Source: Thalassospira sp. HF15 (GTDB lineage: Bacteria > Pseudomonadota > Alphaproteobacteria > Rhodospirillales > Thalassospiraceae). Taken from it: 64,000 nt of DNA. The DNA lies in assembly GCF_011806525.1 (NCBI RefSeq), contig NZ_JAAVKI010000005.1:372001-436000 (forward strand). The letters run 5' to 3'. Positions 17,113 to 25,446 of the stretch are shown here, one piece after another; position 1 is the stretch's first letter, and each line of letters opens with the position of its first letter. The notes beneath the pieces are model-generated. The model was not told the origin of the DNA and searched no databases. It worked only from the letters and a program-made list of their open reading frames with translations. The position numbers and the translations under genes are program-made.

Positions 17113-18072
17113 CTATTCGGCCGGTGGCAAGTCATCCTTGCTGCCGAGAATTTCGGTGAATTCCGGCATATCGCGAAGCGGTTCGAATTCTTCTTCGTTC
17201 CAGGCCGGTTGGCGCATGGAATCAGAAAGTTCGACTGCACGCCGAAGATCGGCCAAGGCGGCTTCCTTAAAGCCAAGACCAGCATTGGCACAAGCGCGCT
17301 GATAATGCCCATTCGCACTTTCGGGTTCCTCGGCCAGCAATCGGTTGCAAAGACTTAGCGCCCAGTCACGATCGCCAAGCTGCAAGGCGGCATCGGCCTT
17401 ATATGCCATGACTTCGGGATCACCGGGTGCGAGTTCGAGGATCTTGTCATAGGTTTCGATCTTTGCCCGCGGGTTGCCCAACTGATTGGCCTGCAGCCAA
17501 AGCGCATGAATGGTCTGGGTGCGTTCGATCTCATGCTGATGTTCGTTGATCAGCTTGGATTTCAGCAGCAGTTCATTTTCAAGCGAGGTCAGACGCCCTT
17601 CGAATTCCTGCGACAAACGCTGCAATTCGGTGTTGGCCAGATTGCGAACACTTGATTTCAACTCGCGCAGGGACTGCCAGCCCAGCATGGTCAAAAGCGC
17701 ACCGACGGCGGCCACGAAATAGAAGAAATAGGTCACGGTGTTCGACGAATAGGAAATTGCCTTGTCGATGGCCTCGAGCTGCCGGTTGACAACTTCGCGC
17801 AGTAATTCGGCGCGCATGCCCTGCATCTCGGTACGCAGGTTTTTCAATTCATCAAGGACATAGCGTTCCATTAGCGGCGGCATGTTGGAGCGTTCTTCGG
17901 CAGACAGCGGGCGATAATCAATTGCCGGGTTTTCGGTCGTGCTATCGGTCACCTGCCCGTTCACGGTTGTTTGGTCTGTCGCACCACTGTCCTGGGCTGC
18001 GGCCATGCCGCCAAACAGGATAACGACAAGCATCACCGTTACGGTGGCGCTCAAACCCGTTTTAATTCGCAT
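17113..18072 (-). CDS. TPR-repeat membrane protein of unknown function
   Basis: A 319-residue protein with a cleavable-looking signal (residues 1-26, ending MAAAQ), a low-complexity Thr-rich linker, a transmembrane segment around residues 112-132 (TYFFYFVAAVGALLTMLGW), then a predicted coiled coil (about 135-185, ELQRLSQEFEGRLTSLENELL). Two to three tetratricopeptide repeats follow (about 200-300, e.g. AKIETYDKILELAPGDPEVMAYKADAALQ). It probably forms a membrane-tethered scaffold. It is transcribed alone and is divergent from the first diguanylate cyclase gene. No specific role can be assigned. Confidence 0.8.
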   Translation of the reverse strand: MRIKTGLSATVTVMLVVILFGGMAAAQDSGATDQTTVNGQVTDSTTENPAIDYRPLSAEERSNMPPLMERYVLDELKNLRTEMQGMRAELLREVVNRQLEAIDKAISYSSNTVTYFFYFVAAVGALLTMLGWQSLRELKSSVRNLANTELQRLSQEFEGRLTSLENELLLKSKLINEHQHEIERTQTIHALWLQANQLGNPRAKIETYDKILELAPGDPEVMAYKADAALQLGDRDWALSLCNRLLAEEPESANGHYQRACANAGLGFKEAALADLRRAVELSDSMRQPAWNEEEFEPLRDMPEFTEILGSKDDLPPAE

Positions 18073-18277
18073 CTTGTTTTCCCGCTTTTTGTTCTTTGGA
18101 CCGATAACGTTTCCCGATAATTCAGACCCTAGCGAACATACTTGAACAAACCAATAAAATTACAACTTACACACTCTGTACGCGCATATCATAAAACTGA
18201 TATAACGCATTCGCACAATAGGCGCGCGTACACTTATAAAGTTGCTTGTAATACCAAATTCCTCATTCAGGACTTCA

Positions 18278-19294
18278 ATGCCGCAGCAAGAACAATATCG
18301 ACAGCGTTCCCGAGCGTTGTCGCGTGAAACGCTGGATTTGATCACCGAGTTGGGCCTGAGCGCCAACCCGATCAATTTCGCGGTGTTCTTTGCCTATGTC
18401 GAAAAATCGAATGACGACCTTGTGGCACTGATAGATATCCTGCGAAGTAACCAGCGCGATCTTGATGATCTGAAATGCCACGAGCTTTATCAGCGCTTTA
18501 TTGAACCGGCCCGGGTCGAACTTCTGCGCGAAGCCGTTTCAAATGATCTGCAACGCCAGCTTTCCGAGCTGATAAGCTCTTTGTCCCAAGGCAAAGACCA
18601 TATCAACGCAGATGCGCTAAGAGCCGCGGCCAACAATCTGTTTGGAAACACCAGTGGGCAGACGGCGAAAACAGAACTCGTCACTGACAATAAATCCGAT
18701 CCGGCTCAGCCTGAAGTTACCCAGCTTCTGCTTGATCTGGAGGAAATGAAGCGTGAAGCCCACACCGACGGTCTGACGGGTATCGCCAACCGCAAGGCCT
18801 TTGACGAAAGCCTGCGCAATGCTGCCATGGCCACCATGGAAGGCGGTGACTGCCTTAGCGTCCTTCTGATCGACATTGATCACTTCAAGAGAATCAATGA
18901 CACATATGGCCATCAGGCGGGCGATCAGGTCATCCGCACATTGGCAAAAGCCCTGCAGCAGAATGTCAAAGGGCGCGATACAACGGCACGCTATGGCGGC
19001 GAAGAATTTGCCGTTATCCTTCCGGCGACGGCCCCTTGTGATGCCATGCGGGTCGCAGAGAACATTCGCTGCACGATTGAACAACTGCACCTCAAAAGTG
19101 AAAACCGTAACGAAGATATTGGCCGGATCACTGCGTCAATTGGCGTTGCGACCTACCAGTTGGGTGAACCGCTTACACGCGTTATCGAACGCGCTGACAA
19201 GGCCCTGTATCTGGCCAAGGCCAATGGGCGTAATTGTGTGATGTCTCAGGATGATCTGCCGCCGCAACAGATCAAACACGCCCAAAGTGCATAG
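18278..19294 (+). CDS. Diguanylate cyclase (GGDEF) with N-terminal helical domain, copy 1
   Basis: A 338-residue cytosolic protein. Residues 1 to about 110 form an all-helical domain (ELGLSANPINFAVFFAYVEKS and IDILRSNQRDLDDLKCHELYQRF). A GGDEF domain starts at DGLTGIANRKAF, with active-site ARYGGEEF and IDIDHFKRINDTYGHQAGD. It should synthesise c-di-GMP. The inhibitory I-site is degenerate: KGRD where RxxD is expected. The start has CAGGA six bases upstream. It shares its whole architecture with the next gene. The N-terminal domain resembles no named sensor I can identify. Confidence 0.9.
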   Translation: MPQQEQYRQRSRALSRETLDLITELGLSANPINFAVFFAYVEKSNDDLVALIDILRSNQRDLDDLKCHELYQRFIEPARVELLREAVSNDLQRQLSELISSLSQGKDHINADALRAAANNLFGNTSGQTAKTELVTDNKSDPAQPEVTQLLLDLEEMKREAHTDGLTGIANRKAFDESLRNAAMATMEGGDCLSVLLIDIDHFKRINDTYGHQAGDQVIRTLAKALQQNVKGRDTTARYGGEEFAVILPATAPCDAMRVAENIRCTIEQLHLKSENRNEDIGRITASIGVATYQLGEPLTRVIERADKALYLAKANGRNCVMSQDDLPPQQIKHAQSA

Positions 19295-19351
19295 TTCAGG
19301 CCTGTCCGGGTGAAATTTCGGCACCAACCACCGCAAATACCTGCACAACCT

Positions 19352-19365
19352 CTGATCTACATCAA
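19352..19365 (+). promoter_or_regulatory. FNR/CRP-type site upstream of the second diguanylate cyclase gene
   Basis: CTGAT-CTAC-ATCAA matches the FNR consensus TTGATnnnnATCAA at nine of ten positions. It lies 72 bases before the start codon, in the spacer between the two GGDEF genes. Confidence 0.45.
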
Positions 19366-19436
19366 ACCGTTTTCATATTGATTTGCATAGGATTATCCCG
19401 CGACATTCAGGGATATAATTCTACTGCAGGCACGCG

Positions 19437-20543
19437 ATGAGCGGACACGGTCTTAATCATTTTCAGGCACAGCAGCACACCAACGCCGCCCTGAGGGTAA
19501 TGGCGGAACTGGGGGTGATGTCACACCCTGACAACTTCCAGATATTCTTTACCTATGTCGCAAAAACCAACTTTGATCTGTGTCGCACAATTGACATTCT
19601 GCGCAGCAACCATCGTGCATTCGATGAGGCGCAATGCGAAGAACTTCACACCCGGTTTTTCAGTGACAAACGCGAAAACGAAATCATAGAGCGCATTTCA
19701 AATGACTTGCGCGAACAGTTGGGCAGCATCCTTGATACGGTCAACAAGGTCGGCATAGACACCCGGAAGTACAACAAGGCTCTGGATCACTTCTGTTCCT
19801 ATGTCGGAGACAAGAACCGCGATCTGAGCAACCTTGAGCACGCGCTTCATACTTTGCTTGGTGCCACCCGCGACATGGAAGGTGTTAACCGCACGCTTGA
19901 AAGCCGGTTGACCAACAGTTCGTCGGAAATTACCCGGCTGCGCGAAGATATGGAAAACCTCAAACGCGAAGCCCTGACAGATGGCTTGACCGGCATCGCC
20001 AACCGCAAGGCTTTTGACATGCAATTGCGCGAAGGCATGATGCACGCGATGGAGGATGACCAACCGTTGAGCCTGCTGTTGCTTGATATTGATCATTTCA
20101 AGAAGTTCAACGACGCCTATGGCCATCAGATTGGCGATCAGGTGATCCGACTGATGGCGGAATCCCTTAGACGCAATGTCAAAGGTCAGGATACCGCAGC
20201 ACGTTATGGCGGCGAAGAGTTTGCCATCATTCTGCCCAGCACGTCACTTGGCAACGCCATGCTGTTTGGTGATCATTTGCGTCGCTATATTGAAAGCCAC
20301 AAGGTCGTGACCAAAAGCGGAAAAACAATTATCGGCAAGGTCACGGCATCATTTGGTGTTGCCGAATTCCGCCCCGGTGAACCGGCGGCAAAACTCATCG
20401 AACGTGCCGACAAGGCACTTTATTTTGCCAAGGAAAATGGCCGCAATCAGATTGCCAGCGAAAAGCAGATCGTCGAGGACGAGGGCTCCTCGAAAACCAC
20501 TGCTACAGAAAGTGATATTCCCAGAAACATCGCAGCCCAATAG
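19437..20543 (+). CDS. Diguanylate cyclase (GGDEF) with N-terminal helical domain, copy 2
   Basis: A 368-residue paralogue of the upstream gene. The helical domain is recognisable (ELGVMSHPDNFQIFFTYVAKTNFDL, IDILRSNHRAFDEAQCEELHTRFF). The linker is longer and contains a coiled coil (about residues 130-180). The GGDEF domain has DGLTGIANRKAF, LDIDHFKKFNDAYGHQIGDQ and ARYGGEEF. The I-site is again altered (KGQD). The Ser/Thr-rich C-terminal tail is probably unstructured. The gene has its own 142-base upstream region with an FNR-like site, so the two cyclases may be regulated separately. Confidence 0.9.
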   Translation: MSGHGLNHFQAQQHTNAALRVMAELGVMSHPDNFQIFFTYVAKTNFDLCRTIDILRSNHRAFDEAQCEELHTRFFSDKRENEIIERISNDLREQLGSILDTVNKVGIDTRKYNKALDHFCSYVGDKNRDLSNLEHALHTLLGATRDMEGVNRTLESRLTNSSSEITRLREDMENLKREALTDGLTGIANRKAFDMQLREGMMHAMEDDQPLSLLLLDIDHFKKFNDAYGHQIGDQVIRLMAESLRRNVKGQDTAARYGGEEFAIILPSTSLGNAMLFGDHLRRYIESHKVVTKSGKTIIGKVTASFGVAEFRPGEPAAKLIERADKALYFAKENGRNQIASEKQIVEDEGSSKTTATESDIPRNIAAQ

Positions 20544-20610
20544 CTATTTGCGCTGCTGGCACTGACAACACAACGATTTCCACGTATAAGCAGGTCCGAA
20601 ACTCATATGA

Positions 20611-21810
20611 ATGGATCTGACGGGCTTGAAAAAGATTGATGTTCTTGTCATCGGGGCGGGTGCTGCCGGCCTGATGTGCGCGATTGAAGCGGGAAAACGC
20701 GGGCGGTCTGTGGTTGTGGTTGATCATTCAGCCAAACCGGCAGAAAAAATTCGCATTTCCGGTGGCGGGCGCTGCAATTTCACCAACATCCATACCAGCC
20801 CGGAAAACTTCCTGTCAGAAAACAAGCGTTTCTGTGTATCGGCGCTCAAACGTTATACCCAGCATGACTTTCTTGATCTGGTGAACCGCCATAATATCGG
20901 ATGGCATGAAAAGACTTTGGGGCAGCTTTTTTGCGATGAATCGTCCTTTCAGATCATTGATATGTTGCTTGACGAATGCGAAGACGCCGATGTGACGATC
21001 AAGCTCAATACCGAAATTTCTGGCATCACGAAGCGCGAAGATAGCGGGTTTGACGTCACGACGCGCACCGGCGCGCAATGGACCTGTGAGTCGCTGGTGG
21101 TCGCATGCGGCGGCCTGTCGATCCCGAAAATCGGTGCCACCGGGTTTGGCTATCAGATCGCGCGCCAGTTTGGCATCAATGTCATTCCAACCCGTGCGGC
21201 TCTTGTCCCGTTCGTTTTTGATCCTGATCTGCGCGCACGCACCGGCGAGCTTTCGGGCATTTCCGTTGATGCCATCGTTCAATGCAACAAGAAACAATTC
21301 CGCGAAGGTCTACTGTTCACGCATCGCGGCCTTTCCGGGCCATCGATCCTGCAGATTTCATCCTATTGGAACGAAGGTGACGCCATTACAGTCAACCTCA
21401 ATCCGGAAGAAGACGCGTTCGAACTTCTGAAAACGGCCAAGGGCGAAAACCCGAAACAGGCTGTCCATACGGTTCTGTCACGCATCCTGCCAAACCGCCT
21501 TGCCCAGATGATGACTGCCACCCATGGCCTTGATCGTCCGATTGGCGAGACCGGCGACAAGGCGCTTCGCAAACTTGCGATGGATGTCAATCAATGGGCC
21601 CTCAAGCCCAGCGGGACGGAGGGATATCGCACAGCCGAGGTCACGATTGGCGGGGTCGACACCAATGCCCTGTCTTCAAAAACCATGGAAGCACGCGACG
21701 TACCCGGTCTCTATTTCATCGGCGAAGTGGTTGATGTCACAGGTCATCTTGGCGGTTTTAATTTCCAGTGGGCCTGGTCATCGGGCTGGTCCGCCGGACA
21801 GGTGGTCTAG
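20611..21810 (+). CDS. BaiN/HI0933-family NAD(P)/FAD-dependent oxidoreductase
   Basis: A 399-residue flavoprotein of the HI0933/YhiN/BaiN family. The N-terminal FAD motif is VLVIGAGAAGLMCAIEAGKRG, followed by KIRISGGGRCNFTN, a family hallmark. The C-terminal part has AEVTIGGVDTNALSSKTMEA and GLYFIGEVVDVTGHLGGFNFQWAWSSG, also diagnostic. The length equals the family norm. Gut bacterial BaiN has been linked to bile-acid reduction, but the role of most members is unknown. The gene is apparently alone, 67 bases after the second cyclase gene. Confidence 0.92.
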   Translation: MDLTGLKKIDVLVIGAGAAGLMCAIEAGKRGRSVVVVDHSAKPAEKIRISGGGRCNFTNIHTSPENFLSENKRFCVSALKRYTQHDFLDLVNRHNIGWHEKTLGQLFCDESSFQIIDMLLDECEDADVTIKLNTEISGITKREDSGFDVTTRTGAQWTCESLVVACGGLSIPKIGATGFGYQIARQFGINVIPTRAALVPFVFDPDLRARTGELSGISVDAIVQCNKKQFREGLLFTHRGLSGPSILQISSYWNEGDAITVNLNPEEDAFELLKTAKGENPKQAVHTVLSRILPNRLAQMMTATHGLDRPIGETGDKALRKLAMDVNQWALKPSGTEGYRTAEVTIGGVDTNALSSKTMEARDVPGLYFIGEVVDVTGHLGGFNFQWAWSSGWSAGQVV

Positions 21811-21943
21811 GGGTCGGGCCTGGACTGCTTGAATACACCTCACTGAACCCCGGATTTAGGTAATGCGGGAACAATTGAGAAAATCAATCGTTTGAGTTGT
21901 AAGCGCGGTGCAAATACCGCTGCAACATTTGTGAGGTTGGAAC

Positions 21944-22135
21944 ATGCTTGAATATGGTGGAATTATTGGACTTCTTGTCCTGATTGCCGACATCTGGGCC
22001 ATCGTTAATATCATGGGCAGTGGTGCCAGCACCGGGTCAAAAGTCCTGTGGACTGTGCTTGTTGTTGTCCTGCCGGTCCTTGGCCTGATTATCTGGTTCT
22101 TTGCCGGGCCGCGCGGCGGACGCGCGACCGCTTAA
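21944..22135 (+). CDS. Small PLDc_N-domain membrane protein
   Basis: A 63-residue protein made of two hydrophobic helices (about 4-26 and 34-55) separated by a short Gly/Ser loop, ending in a basic tail GPRGGRATA. The GLLVLIADIWAIVNIM and VLWTVLVVVLPVLGLIIWFF segments match the phospholipase D N-terminal (PLDc_N) miniprotein family. It has no catalytic domain. The ribosome site GAGG with spacer TTGGAAC supports the start. A perfect terminator follows. Function unknown; probably a small inner-membrane stress protein. Confidence 0.85.
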   Translation: MLEYGGIIGLLVLIADIWAIVNIMGSGASTGSKVLWTVLVVVLPVLGLIIWFFAGPRGGRATA

Positions 22136-22160
22136 GATTGGACTTCATTTCCCTCAATAC

Positions 22161-22195
22161 AAAAAGGGTCGACAGGAAACTGTCGACCCTTTTTG
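22161..22195. terminator. Bidirectional terminator
   Basis: AAAAAGGGTCGACAG and CTGTCGACCCTTTTT form a perfect 15-bp stem with a GAAA loop. A-runs and T-runs on both sides allow it to end the PLDc_N transcript (+) and the TRAP permease transcript (-). Confidence 0.95.
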
Positions 22196-22206
22196 GTACC
22201 AGAAGA

Positions 22207-23973
22207 CTAGACGCCCAGGGCAAAAATGACGGTACCGCCCAGCACCACTGATCCGATCCGCATCCAAACAGGTCGGGGTGATATCAGTCCATATGAAATG
22301 GCTGTCAGACCAGCTGCAACCTTCAGTCCAGCGATCACCGCCCATAAGGGATCATTTCCAAGATCGATCAGGGTGCGGTTAGCAATCATCGCCAGTGGCA
22401 CGATATAAAGCCCGATGCCAAGCGCCATCGCGGTTCCGGCGACCTTCAGCCAGTTTTCCTCAACCATACCGGCGGCAATAAACACCGCCCCGCAGACCGG
22501 GGGTGTGATGGTCGACAGCAAGGCAAACCAGAAGACAAACAGGTGCGCCTGAAGAGGCTCCAGGCCCAGTTCGATCAAGGCGGGCCCCGCAACCGACACG
22601 CAAATCACATAAGCCGCCGTGGTCGGGACTTCCATGCCCAAAATGAGACAGGCCAGTGCGGTCAGAAGAAGCGCTGGCCACAACATGCCGCCCGATCCGG
22701 AAATCAGAAGCGAGGTAATCTTGACACCAAGCCCGGTCAGGCCGAGCACCCCGATTACGATTGAGGCGCACAGAATGATCGAACCGATCATCGCCACCTG
22801 ACGCCCAGCATTCAGGCACACATCAGTGAAACGTTCCTTGCTGCGCGCAAGATCAACCGTCAGATCGGCATCAAGAAACAGCAACGCTGCCCCGGCCAGA
22901 AGCGCAAGACAGGCAGCATATTGCGGCGTGTATCCACCGCCAAACATGCCCCACAGCAAAATGGTAAAAGGTACAAGGAAGAAACCTGATGTGATCAGGA
23001 CTGCACGCATATTCGGGCGTTCTTCCTTTGGCACGCCGGGCAAATCAAATCGCATGGCAAAGGCATTGATGCCGACCCAGACGGCCAGAAAATACAAGAC
23101 CGCCGGCAGGATCGCCGCGACCATGATCTCGACATAGGGCTTTCCGGTCAGTTCCACCATCACAAAGGCGCCTGCCCCCATCAGCGGTGGCATGATCTGC
23201 CCACCGCTTGACGCCACGGCCTCAACCGCCGCGGCAAGGCGCTTGGGATATCCAAGTTTGGTCATGGCTGGCAGTGTAATCGCACCGGTCGATGCCACGT
23301 TGGCCGACGCAGAACCCGATATCGAGCCAAACAGGGCTGAAGACACCACCGAAACCTTGGCCGCCCCACCCTTGAGTCGTCCGGCCGCCGCACCTGCGAC
23401 ATTCATGAAACCCTGTCCGGCCTCGCCACCATTCAGAACCGCACCAAAAATCACAAAGATTGCGACGATATTGACAGACACACCGGTCAAGCTGCCCCAA
23501 AGGCCACCCTCGGCAATTGTCAGCGTGCCCAACATGCTCTCGACCGGCAATCCGGCATGGCCGAATTCGCCGGGGACATATTGACCGAACAACGCATAAA
23601 GCAGCGCAATCGCCGCCACCGTTGGCAGTGGCCAACCAATCGCACGACGCGCCATTTCAAGCACGATCAGCAACAACGCGGCCGCCAACGCAATCTGACT
23701 GTTGCCAATCAGAAAACCATACTGATCGCCAAGCGTCTGGTGGTTGGCAACAATCCAGCCACAGCCGATCAAGCCGATAATAGTCAGGATGATACCCGAA
23801 ATTTTCTGGGCGCGGGTTTTGGCAACAAAGATCAGGGCCCAAGGCAGTGCCAGTGCCATGTGAATTGGTCGACTGACCAGATTGGGAACCAATCCTGAGA
23901 AAATCAGCCACAGGTGAAAAGCAATCGAGACGGCGCCAAGGGCGATCCAGAAGGGGCGTGAGGAGGCTGACAT
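22207..23973 (-). CDS. TRAP transporter fused permease (4TM/12TM, TAXI type)
   Basis: A 588-residue inner-membrane protein combining the small (DctQ) and large (DctM) TRAP subunits. Signatures of the fused type are PPLMGAGAFVMVELTGKPYVEIM, SVVSSALFGSISGSASANVASTGAITLPAMTKLGYP and LILGMEVPTTAAYVICVSVAGPALIELG. It works with the TAXI binding protein encoded immediately upstream. The two are separated by a stem-loop. TAXI-TRAP systems take up organic acids such as glutamate or 2-oxoglutarate; the substrate here is unknown. The ribosome site is weak, in contrast to the binding protein gene. Confidence 0.93.
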   Translation of the reverse strand: MSASSRPFWIALGAVSIAFHLWLIFSGLVPNLVSRPIHMALALPWALIFVAKTRAQKISGIILTIIGLIGCGWIVANHQTLGDQYGFLIGNSQIALAAALLLIVLEMARRAIGWPLPTVAAIALLYALFGQYVPGEFGHAGLPVESMLGTLTIAEGGLWGSLTGVSVNIVAIFVIFGAVLNGGEAGQGFMNVAGAAAGRLKGGAAKVSVVSSALFGSISGSASANVASTGAITLPAMTKLGYPKRLAAAVEAVASSGGQIMPPLMGAGAFVMVELTGKPYVEIMVAAILPAVLYFLAVWVGINAFAMRFDLPGVPKEERPNMRAVLITSGFFLVPFTILLWGMFGGGYTPQYAACLALLAGAALLFLDADLTVDLARSKERFTDVCLNAGRQVAMIGSIILCASIVIGVLGLTGLGVKITSLLISGSGGMLWPALLLTALACLILGMEVPTTAAYVICVSVAGPALIELGLEPLQAHLFVFWFALLSTITPPVCGAVFIAAGMVEENWLKVAGTAMALGIGLYIVPLAMIANRTLIDLGNDPLWAVIAGLKVAAGLTAISYGLISPRPVWMRIGSVVLGGTVIFALGV

Positions 23974-24001
23974 GTCGTAAATGGCTTGCTTGATAAGAAA
24001 T

Positions 24002-24023
24002 GGCCCGGCAAAACTGCCGGGCC
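24002..24023 (-). other. Intercistronic stem-loop between TAXI binding protein and permease genes
   Basis: GGCCCGGCA and TGCCGGGCC form a perfect 9-bp stem with a four-base loop, 25 bases after the binding protein stop and 29 bases before the permease start. There is no long T-run, so it probably acts as partial terminator or mRNA stabiliser, allowing excess binding protein. Confidence 0.7.
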
Positions 24024-24047
24024 TTAAACATGAGAATGGATCAGCGA

Positions 24048-25010
24048 TTAACGCTGATCATCGCGGATATTAAAACCGACTTCATCATAGTAACGCAGCG
24101 CGCCGGGATGCATTTTGCCGATGATGTTGGCGAGCATTTCCGGGCTAACACCATTCCACCAGGAAGAACTTTCACCCATTTTGGCCTTCTGTTCCCAGAA
24201 GGTTTTGGTGAGTTCATATGCTGTATCGGCATCCATCTGGGTGGTGGAGAAGGCAACAACCGACAGCGAAGACGTCGTGATGTCGCTGTCCTGGCCGTTA
24301 TAAGTCCCGGCAGGGATGACTGTTTTGTCGCGCTTGGTTTCCGCAAGCTGATCTTCAGAAAGCGACAGAACGTTTACATCGGTGCCGGCTGCGGCCTCGA
24401 TCACGTTCGGCGCGGGCCAGGAACCAGCAGTCACGAAACCATCAATCTGACCGTTTTTAAGGGCTGCAACCGCGTTCGAAAGCTCGGCGTCCGCAAGATC
24501 GACCTTACCTTCAAGACCGAACAGTTTGAGGTATTTTTCACCTTCACGCGCCCCGAAGGACCCCTTGCCCAAAAGAACGGTTTTGCCTTCGAGATCGGCG
24601 AAGCTGGTGACACCGGAATCCGCACGCATGACGAAATGCATGGTCAGTGACGGAATCGGGAACAGGGCGCGGATCTCGGCAAATTTTTCGGTCGGGCGTC
24701 CGTCAAACGGGCCTTTGCCTTTTTGCGCCAGACCAACCAGACCAGGCGGGGAGGTAAAGACGTAATTGCCCGGACGCACCATGGCTTCCATGACGTTCTG
24801 AACCGAACCCTGACTTTCCTCGACCGTGACGATGATGTCACCATCGGTACCGGTTTTCATGGCTTCGGCGAACTGGGCAGCCATCTGATAATAGGATGAG
24901 GCGGCCTTTGCCGACTTCAGCGTGACACGCGTTTCAGCCTGCGCGGCATTTGCCACGGACAAGGCCATCATACCCGCGGCGATCACGCCGAGTGTGCGCA
25001 TAATTTTCAA
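24048..25010 (-). CDS. TAXI-family TRAP transporter solute-binding protein
   Basis: A 320-residue periplasmic binding protein with a signal peptide (cleavage near ANAAQA). Typical TAXI features: an early VEESQGSVQNVMEAMV, a central DLEGKTVLLGKGSFGAREGEKYLKLFG and a KNGQIDGFVTAGSWP segment. The protein starts at a TTG codon (25010) because GGAGG lies five bases before it; the in-frame ATG at 25001 is too far from that site. It partners with the fused permease downstream. The ligand is unknown. Confidence 0.93.
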   Translation of the reverse strand: MKIMRTLGVIAAGMMALSVANAAQAETRVTLKSAKAASSYYQMAAQFAEAMKTGTDGDIIVTVEESQGSVQNVMEAMVRPGNYVFTSPPGLVGLAQKGKGPFDGRPTEKFAEIRALFPIPSLTMHFVMRADSGVTSFADLEGKTVLLGKGSFGAREGEKYLKLFGLEGKVDLADAELSNAVAALKNGQIDGFVTAGSWPAPNVIEAAAGTDVNVLSLSEDQLAETKRDKTVIPAGTYNGQDSDITTSSLSVVAFSTTQMDADTAYELTKTFWEQKAKMGESSSWWNGVSPEMLANIIGKMHPGALRYYDEVGFNIRDDQR

Positions 25011-25446
25011 GGTTTCCTCCCCTTGTATGGTGGATTCACAGTTTGGCTTGAATGCCGGTTATTTCCCGTGAACCAAAAGTCTGGTGGCGAGACGCAAAAT
25101 CCAATCCGGTTTCGCAGGAATATTGGCAAAATGCGCCTGATTTCGGTCCATAGAAAGCATCAATCCCCCCAAGGTCAAGCAGCTTGTGAATTTTTCGCCA
25201 TTCAGTGCCGATTTCAACGCAAGGCACGCCCCATTTTCACATGGCAGTTGCGCAAAACCGGCACTATGGGCGCATATAAAGCAAGCTTAAAGGAAGCACA
25301 GAAATTTAACGGGAACTTGTTTTGCATCGCAGTGTTTATACCAAGATGCACTGTTAGTACTTATGCGCCAACGGCTTGTAGGGATTGACAGGTTTCATCC
25401 CATTACCGCAGGGTGCGTGCCCTGACGAAATTCAAACGAGGAAACC
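25011..25446. other. Intergenic region without a supported gene
   Basis: This 436-base divergent region lies between the TAXI binding protein gene (-) and an MFS gene (+). The frame at 25023-25388 lacks a ribosome site, has biased composition and shows no family motif, so it is not called. It must hold promoters for both sides. I see no clear repeat or operator. Confidence 0.6.

Noticed and set aside
25023-25388. 121-residue frame in the TAXI/MFS divergent region
   Set aside because: There is no ribosome site, no hydrophobic or domain pattern, and mixed composition. It is more likely promoter DNA.
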